Below are positions 42,388 to 51,128 of a stretch of 64,000 nucleotides of DNA, piece by piece; position 1 is the first letter of the stretch, and each line of letters opens with the position of its first letter. Source of the stretch: Roseburia_D yibonii (GTDB taxonomy: Bacteria; Bacillota; Clostridia; Lachnospirales; Lachnospiraceae); the NCBI RefSeq assembly GCF_014297335.1, contig NZ_JACOQH010000008.1, positions 1 through 64,000 of the forward strand, written 5' to 3'. The position numbers and the translations under genes are program-made. The notes below the pieces were generated by a model. The model saw only the letters and a list, made by a program, of their open reading frames with translations, did not search any database and was not told the origin of the DNA.

Positions 42388-44304
42388 CTATTCTTCTAAC
42401 GCTTCCAGTTCTCTCTGCCAGGCTGCCGCTGCCGCGTCACTCGGCATTCTGAGATCCCCGCGCGGGGATACCGCAACCGTACCGACTTTCGGTCCGTCCG
42501 GCAGACAGGAGCGTTTAAACTGCTGCGCAAAGAACCTGCGGTAAAATGTCTTCAACCACTTTAGGATCGTCTCTTTCTCATATACCCCGTCAAACGCGAT
42601 CTTCGCCAGGCGGTAGATCTTGGACGGCGTATAGCCGAAACGCAGGATATAATAGAGATAGAAATCATGCAGTTCATAAGGCCCTACGATATCTTCTGTC
42701 TTCTGCGCAATCTTGCCATCCTCCGGAGGCAGCAATTCCGGGCTGACCGGCGTATCCAACACGTCAAGGAGCACTTCTTTTAATTCCTCATCTCCGCAGA
42801 CATCCGCGTAATAGGAAACCAGATGGCGCACCAGCGTCTTCGGCACCGAGGCGTTGACCCCGTACATGGACATATGATCGCCGTTGTAAGTCGCCCATCC
42901 AAGCGCAAGCTCTGACATATCTCCGGTTCCGATGACCATGCCGCCGTTTTTATTCGCGATGTCCATTAAGATCTGTGTCCGTTCTCTCGCCTGTCCGTTC
43001 TCATAAGTAACATCATGGACGGTCTCGTCCTGCCCGATGTCCCGGAAGTGGACGCGCACGGCATCCGCGATAGGAATCTCCCGGAATTCCGCGCCCAGAC
43101 ACCGGATCAGCTTCACCGCATTCTCATAGGTCCGGTCCGTTGTTCCAAATCCCGGCATCGTGACCGCTGTGATCTGTCCACGTTCCAGTCCAAGCAGGTC
43201 AAACGCGCGCACTGTGACAAGAAGCGCCAGTGTGGAATCCAGCCCGCCGGAAATGCCTACGACCGCGTTTTTGCAGTGTGTATGCTCCAGACGTTTCTTT
43301 AATCCCATCGACTGGATGGAAAGGATCTCCTCACACCGTCTGTCTCTGTCCACCTTGCTGCCCGGCACAAACGGAGCCGGATCGATGAAACGTGTCAGTG
43401 TGGTCTCCTCGGATTTCAAATGGAATATCTGATTTACATAATTCCCGCTTTTCTGTTCAAACGTTGTCATTTTACGGCGCTCTGCATTCAGGCGGAAGAT
43501 ATCAAACTCTGAATAGACCGTCTCATTGGCAAAGCGCTTCGCTTCCTTTAATACCGTGCCGTTTTCCGCGATAATGTTGTGCCCGGAATAAACCACATCC
43601 TGCGTGGACTCCCCGTCTCCGGCACTCGCGTATACATACCCACACAAAAGCCTTGCGGACTGCCCTGCGACCAGCGCCGTGCGGTAACGGTCTTTTCCGG
43701 TCGTCTCATCACTCGCCGAAAGATTTACGATCACATTCGCTCCCGCAAGCGCATGTGCGATACTCGGCGGCTGCGGTGTCCACAGATCCTCACAGATCTC
43801 TGCCGCCACACGAAGCTCCGGCATCTGGTCACAGCAAAAGATCTGATCGGTTCCGATCGGAAGACGAAGCTCCGGTAAAAACTGTGTTTCCTCTACCTGC
43901 TTCATCCCTCTCGCGAAATGGCGCGCCTCATAAAATTCACCGTAATTCGGAATGCAGGTCTTTGGCACCAGTCCGAGGATTTTCCCGTGATTGATCGCAG
44001 CTGCCACATTGTAGAGTTTTCCAAGATGTTCATACGGCAGACCGACAAAAAGAAGCGCGTTGAGCTCCTTTGTCTGTTCCGCGACCGCGATCAGCGCCGT
44101 TTTTGCCTCACGCAGTAAAGTCTCCTGCAAAAACAGATCGCCACAGCTGTATGCTGTAATGCAAAGTTCCGGAAATACAATAATCTTCGCGCCGTTTTTC
44201 GCCGCATCCTCTGCGAGCGCGACGATTTTTTTCGCATTCTCCGCCGGGTCAGCGACCGTCACCTTCGGTGTCACCGCCGCGACCCTGATAAATCCCTGTC
44301 TCAC
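42388..44304 (-). CDS. nadE: glutamine-dependent NAD+ synthase
   Basis: Last step of NAD synthesis: amidation of nicotinic acid adenine dinucleotide. The 638-residue protein fuses an N-terminal nitrilase-type glutaminase (about 1-290; Glu in VFPELCITAYS, Lys in VPKTCIPNYGEF, Cys in AAEICEDLW) to a synthetase with the PP-loop SGGLDSTLAL. Length is typical for the two-domain form. The start is GTG at 44304, sharing GTGA with the hslO stop, so the two genes are translationally coupled. Confidence 0.95.
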   Translation of the reverse strand: MRQGFIRVAAVTPKVTVADPAENAKKIVALAEDAAKNGAKIIVFPELCITAYSCGDLFLQETLLREAKTALIAVAEQTKELNALLFVGLPYEHLGKLYNVAAAINHGKILGLVPKTCIPNYGEFYEARHFARGMKQVEETQFLPELRLPIGTDQIFCCDQMPELRVAAEICEDLWTPQPPSIAHALAGANVIVNLSASDETTGKDRYRTALVAGQSARLLCGYVYASAGDGESTQDVVYSGHNIIAENGTVLKEAKRFANETVYSEFDIFRLNAERRKMTTFEQKSGNYVNQIFHLKSEETTLTRFIDPAPFVPGSKVDRDRRCEEILSIQSMGLKKRLEHTHCKNAVVGISGGLDSTLALLVTVRAFDLLGLERGQITAVTMPGFGTTDRTYENAVKLIRCLGAEFREIPIADAVRVHFRDIGQDETVHDVTYENGQARERTQILMDIANKNGGMVIGTGDMSELALGWATYNGDHMSMYGVNASVPKTLVRHLVSYYADVCGDEELKEVLLDVLDTPVSPELLPPEDGKIAQKTEDIVGPYELHDFYLYYILRFGYTPSKIYRLAKIAFDGVYEKETILKWLKTFYRRFFAQQFKRSCLPDGPKVGTVAVSPRGDLRMPSDAAAAAWQRELEALEE

Positions 44305-45170
44305 TTTCCAATCTCCTTTAATTCGTCTATATCGAAGGTATAATGCATATTACAGAAGTCGCAGTTTACCTCGATCGGTTTTCCATCTTTTATAATTTCA
44401 TCCAGTTCCGCCCTGCTTATGCTTGCAAGCGCCTTTGTCACACGCTCTTTGGAACATCCGCAGTAAAAGCGCACCGGCATGTTTTCTGTGATCTCAAGGC
44501 CAAGATTCCCAAGCAGCTTTTGTAAGATCATCTCCGGATTGTATCCCTGTGCCAAAAGGCTTGTCACGGAAGTAACCTCCGCCACCTTTTTTTCCAGTTT
44601 TTCGATGACTTCTTCCTCCGCAAACGGCATAAGCTGGATGATGAATCCGCCCGCCTGTTCTACGGTATTTTCCTTATTCATCAAAACACCAAGCCCTACG
44701 GCTGACGGCACCTGCTCTGACACTGCAAAATAATAGGTCAGATCCTCCGCGATCTCACCGGTCTGCAGCGCGGTCTGTCCGATATAAGGCTCCTTTAATC
44801 CCATATCCTTGATCACACTCATATTTCCCGCTCCGATCGCGCCTGCGACATCGAGCTTGCCGAGCGCATTCGCCGGAAGTACCACATCCGGGACAAACGG
44901 ATAACCCTTGACATTTCCGGCCGCGTCTGCCGTAACTGTCATCCCGCGCATCGGACCGTCCCCGTTGACACGGATCGTAAGAAGATCCTTTTCCCCTTTC
45001 ATCATGCTTCCCATCATAACCGCGCCGGACATCAGTCTTCCCAGTGCCGCTGTGACGATCGGGCTTGTATTGTGGCGTTTTCTCGCCTCCTCCACAAGTT
45101 CTTTGGAGGTGACGGCAAAAGCACGGATCTGTCCTTCTGCCGCTGTTGCTCTTATCATATAATCTGCCAT
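44301..45170 (-). CDS. hslO: Hsp33 redox-regulated chaperone
   Basis: A 289-residue holdase chaperone activated by oxidative stress. The N-terminal Hsp33 fold opens with MIRATAAEGQIRAFAV and has GPMRGMTVTADA. The zinc redox switch is CGC at about 237-239 and CDFC near 270. It is cytoplasmic and co-transcribed with nadE, linking redox stress to NAD supply in context only. Confidence 0.95.
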   Translation of the reverse strand: MADYMIRATAAEGQIRAFAVTSKELVEEARKRHNTSPIVTAALGRLMSGAVMMGSMMKGEKDLLTIRVNGDGPMRGMTVTADAAGNVKGYPFVPDVVLPANALGKLDVAGAIGAGNMSVIKDMGLKEPYIGQTALQTGEIAEDLTYYFAVSEQVPSAVGLGVLMNKENTVEQAGGFIIQLMPFAEEEVIEKLEKKVAEVTSVTSLLAQGYNPEMILQKLLGNLGLEITENMPVRFYCGCSKERVTKALASISRAELDEIIKDGKPIEVNCDFCNMHYTFDIDELKEIGK

Positions 45171-45218
45171 TTTATTTCTCTCTTTCCTGAAATTTCTTCT
45201 TTTCCATCGTTTCTACTT

Positions 45219-45247
45219 ATACTACCAACTTTCCCCCCGAAAATCAA
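45219..45247 (-). promoter_or_regulatory. promoter of hslO-nadE
   Basis: Minus-strand TTGATT (45242-45247), 17-base spacer and TAGTAT (45219-45224). Confidence 0.65.
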
Positions 45248-45259
45248 GCCGCATCCGCC

Positions 45260-45288
45260 TTGATTATTTTCTGTAAAAACCGTATACT
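45260..45288 (+). promoter_or_regulatory. promoter of the 346-residue membrane protein gene
   Basis: TTGATT (45260-45265), 17-base spacer and TATACT (45283-45288), back to back with the hslO promoter. Confidence 0.65.
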
Positions 45289-45337
45289 TAAAGCTGCGAC
45301 AACTTTTCGCATTATTTTACCTTTCGGAGGAATCACG

Positions 45338-46378
45338 TTGGAAAATTACGAACATCATATTACGAAAAGCATACGTTCTTTATATAAAAAGCGGCTTCCC
45401 GCACCATTAATCTATCTTGCGCTGCTTATCTTTATCTGGTTTTATTTTAATATTTCATCGGTTGTATTTCCTTTAAAAACAGGAACTTCCGATTCTTTTG
45501 AGCTGCTTTATGACAGGCATCATCATTACATTCAGACCACACTGTCCGAGTTGTATTTTACCGGCTACACCCAGTCTGAATTCGGGCACAACAGCGGCTA
45601 TTACTACTACACCCTGCGTGACGACGAATGCCTGATCGTGCTCTTATCGCCTTCCACCTGTGAAGAAGGTCTTCCGGAGATCAAAGAGGCTACCGTGACC
45701 GCGCGCATCTTACGCGGCACTTCCTCTTACGAGCGTCTGTTAGACCATCTGTCCGATGACCTCAGCTGGACCGATGACGGCATCCGCGTAGAACTTTCCG
45801 ATTACTATCTGAGTGAGCCGGATTTCAAACCGGTCACCAACAATATCCTTTTAATCTTTCTGGCACTCAGCGGGTTATACGCAGCCTTCAGCGCACTCAG
45901 TTTCCTGCTTTATCTGGCAGTTCCGTATCTTGCGCCTCCCTGCCGCAGCCTTGCCCCATTCGGCCGGCCAAAGGATCTGCTCGCGCTTGCCGAGGAGGAA
46001 CTTGCGACACTGCCGCAGCTCGCAACCGAGGATATGTTTATCACAGAGCACTTTTTTATCGAGACTTCAAACTATGGGATTGCCATTGTACCGATCAAAG
46101 AGATCGTCTGGATCTACAAACATTCAACGCTGCACAAGGTTTTCTGGTACCACTTTAGTATATCCTATACGCTGCATATTACCGCAAACCATCATGTATA
46201 CATTCAGTGTCCGAAAAACATCAAGTCCGACATCGACGGTATCATCGACTATCTTGCGGAAGCAAATCACGATATCTTAGTCGGGTTTAACGAAGAGAAC
46301 CGCAGGAAAGTCCAGAAGATCCAGGGAAATCCCCTGCAGATGGAAAAATTTATCGCGCTCTTAAAAAAGAAATTCTAA
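45338..46378 (+). CDS. membrane protein of unknown function (346 aa)
   Basis: I do not recognise the family with certainty; it may belong to the DUF6709-like group. Starting at TTG 45338, seven bases after GGAGG, it has 346 residues. A membrane helix lies at about 22-45, an extracytoplasmic domain of about 130 residues with a Tyr/His-rich stretch (RHHHYIQTT, YYYYTLRDDE) follows, and then two helices at about 166-198. The C-terminal 150 residues, cytoplasmic, resemble a PH-like fold (IETSNYGIAIVPIKEIVWIYKH). It has its own promoter and terminator. Confidence 0.78.
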   Translation: MENYEHHITKSIRSLYKKRLPAPLIYLALLIFIWFYFNISSVVFPLKTGTSDSFELLYDRHHHYIQTTLSELYFTGYTQSEFGHNSGYYYYTLRDDECLIVLLSPSTCEEGLPEIKEATVTARILRGTSSYERLLDHLSDDLSWTDDGIRVELSDYYLSEPDFKPVTNNILLIFLALSGLYAAFSALSFLLYLAVPYLAPPCRSLAPFGRPKDLLALAEEELATLPQLATEDMFITEHFFIETSNYGIAIVPIKEIVWIYKHSTLHKVFWYHFSISYTLHITANHHVYIQCPKNIKSDIDGIIDYLAEANHDILVGFNEENRRKVQKIQGNPLQMEKFIALLKKKF

Positions 46379-46381
46379 ATC

Positions 46382-46421
46382 AAAACGGGATGCACCTTAC
46401 TTTGTGCATCCCGTTTTTTTT
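46382..46421. terminator. bidirectional terminator
   Basis: Stem AAAACGGGATGCAC/GTGCATCCCGTTTT (46382-46395, 46404-46417) followed by T. It separates the convergent unknown membrane protein and DUF1002 genes. Confidence 0.92.
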
Positions 46422-46434
46422 GCTTCCAGGCGGT

Positions 46435-47376
46435 CTATCCGAACAGATTCTGGAAGAAATCCGAAATTGCCTTCCAGAGGTTCGCAAAAAATGTTCCGAT
46501 CTGCGATCCGCTGTCTGTCACCGATGTCAGACTGTCCAGCAGCTTCTGCGCTTTGTTGATCGTATCCGCGTCCAGATTCAGTTTGCTTAATTTTAAGAGC
46601 AGATCCACAATCTGCGCCTTCTCTTCATCTGTCAGGGAAATGTCATATTCCTCACACGCGGCATCCACCGCATCCTGTATCCCCTCTTCATCATCCAGCC
46701 CGTTTTCTACCATCTGCTGCTTTAAGTACGCGATCAGGCTCTCCAGATCCTCACCATCCACATTCGATATGCTGTCCTCCAGCCGTCCGGTCACGACCAG
46801 CTCGTTGAGCGCGCCATCGATGATGTCCTCCGGGATTTCCTGTCCGGTCATCTCGGAATAAGCTTTAAAGATTCCGACCAGTGCCGCCGTACCGGAAATG
46901 GAGGTCGGTCCCGCCACTACGATGTCCGCATCCGTGATCCCCGCAGTCGCGCAGGCGTTCTGATACATTCCCTCGGTACAAAACGAAATATTCTTCGTCT
47001 GGATATCCAGTCCGCTTCCACTGTCCTTCTTTACGATCACCACCGAAGAGAGGGATCTCGATCCGATCTCGCTTGACGCGATATAGGAATCCAGATACGA
47101 ATGTTCCTCACTGTTTGTAACATATACGACATCATACTGATCTAACTGTGACGCGTCCACGCCCATCAAAGAAAGCACGGTTGCCTTCTGATCTTCCGTC
47201 AGATCCGCTCCCAGAGACAGATAGGGTTTATCTGCCGCCGTGATCTGTGACGTGCTCTCTCCGGCATCCTGCTGCTCGATCGTTCCGGTCACGGTACCTG
47301 CTCCCACCGTAACCGAAGATGAAAGCATCGCTACCGCGAGCAGTGCGCCGACCAGTGGTTTTACGATTTTTTTCAT
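46435..47376 (-). CDS. secreted DUF1002 domain protein
   Basis: A 313-residue exported protein. The signal peptide (1-26) has MKKIVKPLVGALLAVAMLSSS and a likely cut after VGAG or nearby. The rest matches DUF1002: LSLGADLTEDQKATVLSLMGV, DVVYVTNSEEHSYL and VVAGPTSISGTAALVGIFKAY. Helical repeats fill the C-terminal half (190-313). Function is unknown; the family is common in Firmicutes. The ATG at 47376 follows AAGGAGG; an upstream frame of 45 extra codons is rejected because it would bury the signal peptide. Confidence 0.87.
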   Translation of the reverse strand: MKKIVKPLVGALLAVAMLSSSVTVGAGTVTGTIEQQDAGESTSQITAADKPYLSLGADLTEDQKATVLSLMGVDASQLDQYDVVYVTNSEEHSYLDSYIASSEIGSRSLSSVVIVKKDSGSGLDIQTKNISFCTEGMYQNACATAGITDADIVVAGPTSISGTAALVGIFKAYSEMTGQEIPEDIIDGALNELVVTGRLEDSISNVDGEDLESLIAYLKQQMVENGLDDEEGIQDAVDAACEEYDISLTDEEKAQIVDLLLKLSKLNLDADTINKAQKLLDSLTSVTDSGSQIGTFFANLWKAISDFFQNLFG

Positions 47377-47449
47377 ATTGTTCCTCCTTGGATACTGCCC
47401 CATTCTCCGTAAGATATTGTGCCACAAACCTTTTTCTTTGTCAAAATTT

Positions 47450-48385
47450 CTAAAGCCGCGCCTCCAGCCAGTCCGCGATATCGCGGTAAACGGTCTCTTT
47501 GTCCGTCTCATTTAATATCTCATGCCGGTCGTTCTCATAAAGTTTGCAGCTGGTATCCAAAATACCCGCTTCCTGATATTTTTTGTATACATACTGCACG
47601 CCCTCTCCCAGATTTCCGACCGGATCATCCTTGCCGGAAACCAGAAACAGAGGAAGCGTTTTCGGGATCTTTGCGATATTCTCCGGCCGGTTGTCAAAAT
47701 AGACTGCCTCAAACAGCCCGAGATACGCGTTATTGGAAAACGTAAACGTACATCTCGGATCCGAATAGTATGCCTTTACGATCTTTTCATCCTTCGTAAG
47801 CCAGCTGTTCCCCGCGTCTGCACCGGTCAGATCATAGCGGTGATACGGCTTTCCAAACGTCAGTTTACGCACAAGGTCACTGTGATAGTCCCATCCGTGT
47901 ATTTTTGCCGATGCCGTCACCGCGCGGATCGCGATCTTCACCTGGCTGTCCGGAATATAACCGGTTCCCATGATGACCGCCCCGGCAAGCCCCGTTCCAT
48001 AAATCGACAGGTATTTGCGCAGCATATAAGACCCCATGCTGTGCCCGAGCATAAAATAAGGAAGCCCCGGATGCTCCTTCGCGGTCAGCGTCCGCAGTGT
48101 GTTCATATCCGCAATGACCGTATCACTCGGCTGATCGGCAAAATATCCCCAGTCTTTTTCTGTCTCCACCGACGCTCCGTGTCCCAGATGGTCATGTCCC
48201 ACCACAAGGAAGCCAAGAGACGCCAGATACGAGGCAAAGGCGTCATACCGGTCAATATACTCGATCATGCCGTGCGTGATCTGCAGAACTGCCCGGTACT
48301 CTGCGGTATCTGGCAGCCAGCGCACTGCATGGATCTGTGTCTTTCCATTTTTCGATAAAAACGTAAATTCTTCTTTGGTTGGCAT
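47450..48385 (-). CDS. alpha/beta hydrolase, monoacylglycerol-lipase / lysophospholipase type
   Basis: A 311-residue hydrolase of the PldB-like group. The oxyanion region is THGMIEYIDRYDAFA, DHLGHGASV is a family hallmark, and the nucleophile elbow is GHSMGSYML. A catalytic Asp (SGKDDPVG) and His (NDRHEIL) close the triad. No signal peptide, so it is cytoplasmic or peripheral. It likely hydrolyses acylglycerols or lysolipids. It stands alone between the DUF1002 gene and recJ. Confidence 0.9.
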   Translation of the reverse strand: MPTKEEFTFLSKNGKTQIHAVRWLPDTAEYRAVLQITHGMIEYIDRYDAFASYLASLGFLVVGHDHLGHGASVETEKDWGYFADQPSDTVIADMNTLRTLTAKEHPGLPYFMLGHSMGSYMLRKYLSIYGTGLAGAVIMGTGYIPDSQVKIAIRAVTASAKIHGWDYHSDLVRKLTFGKPYHRYDLTGADAGNSWLTKDEKIVKAYYSDPRCTFTFSNNAYLGLFEAVYFDNRPENIAKIPKTLPLFLVSGKDDPVGNLGEGVQYVYKKYQEAGILDTSCKLYENDRHEILNETDKETVYRDIADWLEARL

Positions 48386-48493
48386 TTCATGATCCCCCTG
48401 TTATCCATTCGTATGATTGTTGTTTTATTTTACAATCTTTTTTCTGCGGCGGCAATCCCGCATCGGCAGATTTTATAGTAATTTCATAATCGT

Positions 48494-50257
48494 TTAACGG
48501 TATTTCTGCACCACGATCTGAATGCTGCGCTCCCCGTTATATTCGTTGATCTTCGGATAGTAGACAAAGGACATCGCAACCTTGCTGCCTCTGCCCGCCT
48601 TTAAGCGCTCTGTTTCCTGTTCGCCGTACTTTTCAAGCACATACGAAAAAAAGTCCTCCGGATCGCCAAAATGAACCGCCTGCATCCATCTGCCGTCCTC
48701 CATGACAAGCGACAGGCGCAGGACATTCGCGTTTTTTCCGACCACGCGCGCACTGTGTACCAGAATATTTCTGGCGGCGAAAACCGGCTTTGTGTTTTCC
48801 TTTCCGAACGGTTCCAACAGATTGAGCTGCCCAATCAGGCGTTCCGTGATATAACATAGCGGCATGGCAATGTCGATGTTTACAACCGGAGCAAAATCCG
48901 CCTCGGTGAGTGTACAGTTTTCATTCATGCGCCTCACAAATTCCGGGATATTTTCCTTTGGCAGTGACAGTCCTGCCGCCATCGGATGCCCGCCGAATTT
49001 TGTGAACAGATCCTTGCACTTTGTCATTTCCTCATACATGGAATACGCTTCGATCGAACGCCCGGAGCCTTTGACGCCATCCTCCGCATCGGTAAGGACG
49101 AACACCGGATGATTGTAACGCTCGCGGATCCTGCCCGCAATGATCCCCGCAAGACTCTCGTGGCAATCCGGCAGATAAATGATCATGACCTTCTGCCGGT
49201 CGATCCCATCCGCCCCGATCTTTTCACATGCGGCTTCCACGCCCTGGTGCGTCATATCCTTGCGGCTCTCATTCAGTGCGATCAGATCCGACGCGTACGC
49301 AGACGCTGTCTTTTCATCCTCCGCAAGCAGCAATTCCAGGGAGCGCTTCGCCGTGTCGAGACGTCCGCTCGCATTGATGCAGGGTCCGAGCACAAAACCG
49401 ATATGGTAGGATTTTACTTCTTCGGGTCTTAAATTGTTCTGTAAGATCAGCGCCCGCATCCCCGGACTTTTCGTGTGATGCAGCTTTTCCAGACCGAGAC
49501 GCACGATCAGACGGTTTTCTCCGGTCAGATCTACCACATCCCCGACGGTCGCAAACGCCGCGTTTTCCAGAAATTCATCCGCCTCTTCCACCGGTATTCC
49601 ACAGGTCTCATATAACACCTGGATAAATTTCCACGCGATCGCCGCGCCACAGAGCATTTTGTACGGGTACGCACAGTCCGGCTGATGCGGATTGACGATC
49701 GCGTCCGCTTCGCTCTTTAAGTAATGGCGTTCCCCGTCCGTCTCCTCAAACGGGATGTCATGGTGATCGGTCACAACAACGGTCATGCCCTCCTTTTTCG
49801 CGTAGGCGATGGCATCGAGCGCCGCGATGCCGTTGTCACAGGTTAAGATCGTATCGACCCCGTCCTCCTTCGCCCGGAGGATCAGGTGCTCATTGATCCC
49901 ATATCCGTCCTTCATGCGATCCGGTATTTTTACACTGGCACACGCGCCCACACGCCGCAGTCCTTTTAGCAATATGTACGTTGCACTGACACCGTCAATA
50001 TCATAGTCCCCGATGATGCGGATCTGCTTTCCCTGTTTGATCTTATCGGTGATAATGGATACTGCTTTTTCCATGTCACGCATCGTTCGCGGATCATGCA
50101 GCCCCTCCGTTCCTCCGTACAGATAGGATCGGATCTCGTCCATCTCGGTCACATCCCGGTTCCGGATCAGCCGCGCGATCACCGGATCGATCGAAAATGT
50201 CTCTCCGATCTTCGCGAAATCAGCTCCTTTCCGGATCTCTATCCAGCGCTCATTCAT
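48494..50257 (-). CDS. recJ: single-stranded-DNA exonuclease RecJ
   Basis: A 587-residue DHH phosphoesterase for 5'-3' degradation of single-stranded DNA in recombination and repair. It has IGDYDIDGVSA (motif I), CDNG, VVVTDHHD (motif III), a DHHA1 domain with GGHPMAAG, and a C-terminal OB-type domain. The ATG at 50257 overlaps the truA stop by eight bases. A longer frame running back into truA is rejected. The C-terminal end of larger clostridial RecJ proteins is lacking, so this is the short form. Confidence 0.92.
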   Translation of the reverse strand: MNERWIEIRKGADFAKIGETFSIDPVIARLIRNRDVTEMDEIRSYLYGGTEGLHDPRTMRDMEKAVSIITDKIKQGKQIRIIGDYDIDGVSATYILLKGLRRVGACASVKIPDRMKDGYGINEHLILRAKEDGVDTILTCDNGIAALDAIAYAKKEGMTVVVTDHHDIPFEETDGERHYLKSEADAIVNPHQPDCAYPYKMLCGAAIAWKFIQVLYETCGIPVEEADEFLENAAFATVGDVVDLTGENRLIVRLGLEKLHHTKSPGMRALILQNNLRPEEVKSYHIGFVLGPCINASGRLDTAKRSLELLLAEDEKTASAYASDLIALNESRKDMTHQGVEAACEKIGADGIDRQKVMIIYLPDCHESLAGIIAGRIRERYNHPVFVLTDAEDGVKGSGRSIEAYSMYEEMTKCKDLFTKFGGHPMAAGLSLPKENIPEFVRRMNENCTLTEADFAPVVNIDIAMPLCYITERLIGQLNLLEPFGKENTKPVFAARNILVHSARVVGKNANVLRLSLVMEDGRWMQAVHFGDPEDFFSYVLEKYGEQETERLKAGRGSKVAMSFVYYPKINEYNGERSIQIVVQKYR

Positions 50258-50990
50258 AATCCACCCCCACCAGTGCCAGTCCACGCGGGGAGATCGTATA
50301 CCCTGCCTGCTCTCTGTCTCTGCTTTCGAGTGCCTCGCCCACGGATTCCACGCTCCGTTTTCCAAGCCCCACTTCTACCAGTGTTCCGACGATGATCCGT
50401 ACCATGTTCTGCAGAAAGCCATTTCCGGTGATCGTAATCTCCACCTGTTCTTCCTTCTTCCCGATCGTGATCGCCATGACATTGCGCACCGTGGATTTTT
50501 TTATCTTCCGGTTTCCGCAGAACGCGAGAAAGTCATGTGTCCCAATGAGTAACTTCGATGCCTCCCGCATCTTCGCAAGATCCAGTTCCTCCGGAATCAC
50601 TTCCACCCATTTGCGCAAAAACACGTCCGCCTTTGGCGCATTCCAGATCGTATAGCGGTAGGTCTTTTTTACCGCATGGTAACGGCTGTGGAAACGGAGC
50701 GGTACCTCCTCGATCTCTAGCACCCGGATATCCTCAGGCAGATATTCGTTTAAATAGGTAAAGATCTCCTCTTTATCAAAATGCTCTTCCAGTTTAAAAT
50801 CCGCCGTCTGTGCCAGCGCATGCACCCCCGCGTCTGTCCTTCCGGATCCATGTATTTCCACGGGATGCCCTGCCATGCGCTCCAAAACAGCCTCCAGCTT
50901 CCCCTGTATCGTCATATCCGTATTTTTCTGCGTCTGCCAGCCTTTATAGCGGCTTCCGTCATATTGCAGAATGATCTTGTAATTTTTCAT
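50250..50990 (-). CDS. truA: tRNA pseudouridine(38-40) synthase TruA
   Basis: A 246-residue enzyme isomerising uridines 38-40 of the tRNA anticodon arm. It opens with LQYDGSRYKGWQ; the catalytic Asp lies in GSGRTDAGVHALAQ. FHSRYHAVKKTYRY and GNGFLQNMVRIIVGTL follow. Length is normal. AGAGGAA precedes the ATG. It is translationally coupled to recJ. Confidence 0.96.
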   Translation of the reverse strand: MKNYKIILQYDGSRYKGWQTQKNTDMTIQGKLEAVLERMAGHPVEIHGSGRTDAGVHALAQTADFKLEEHFDKEEIFTYLNEYLPEDIRVLEIEEVPLRFHSRYHAVKKTYRYTIWNAPKADVFLRKWVEVIPEELDLAKMREASKLLIGTHDFLAFCGNRKIKKSTVRNVMAITIGKKEEQVEITITGNGFLQNMVRIIVGTLVEVGLGKRSVESVGEALESRDREQAGYTISPRGLALVGVDYE

Positions 50991-51047
50991 TTCTATTTCC
51001 TCTTGTCTTCGTTCTTTCCTGTCCTGCTATGATCTCCAATGGAATTG

Positions 51048-51056
51048 ATTATAGCA
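51048..51056 (-). promoter_or_regulatory. extended -10 promoter of truA-recJ
   Basis: Minus-strand TGCTATAAT with perfect TATAAT (51048-51053); the -35 is poor. Confidence 0.5.
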
Positions 51057-51085
51057 CCAAAACGCATTTTCCGCCACCGGCAGCG

Positions 51086-51111
51086 GAAAAACGTGTGCCG
51101 GTCCCGCACAC
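51086..51111 (-). terminator. terminator after the SpoIID-like gene
   Basis: Arms CGTGTGC/GCACACG (51091-51097, 51105-51111) around CGGTCCC, followed on the minus strand by five T. Confidence 0.75.
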
Positions 51112-51128
51112 GCCGTTCCACCTGTCTG

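Noticed and set aside
42346..46421. Repeated CGGGAT/ATCCCG hairpins near 42346 and 46382 as a repeat family
   Set aside because: Each is an ordinary intrinsic terminator between convergent genes; beyond the short GC core the sequences differ.
47522..48358. Plus-strand frame of 278 codons opposite the lipase-like gene
   Set aside because: Complement of a clear alpha/beta hydrolase; no ribosome site or motif.
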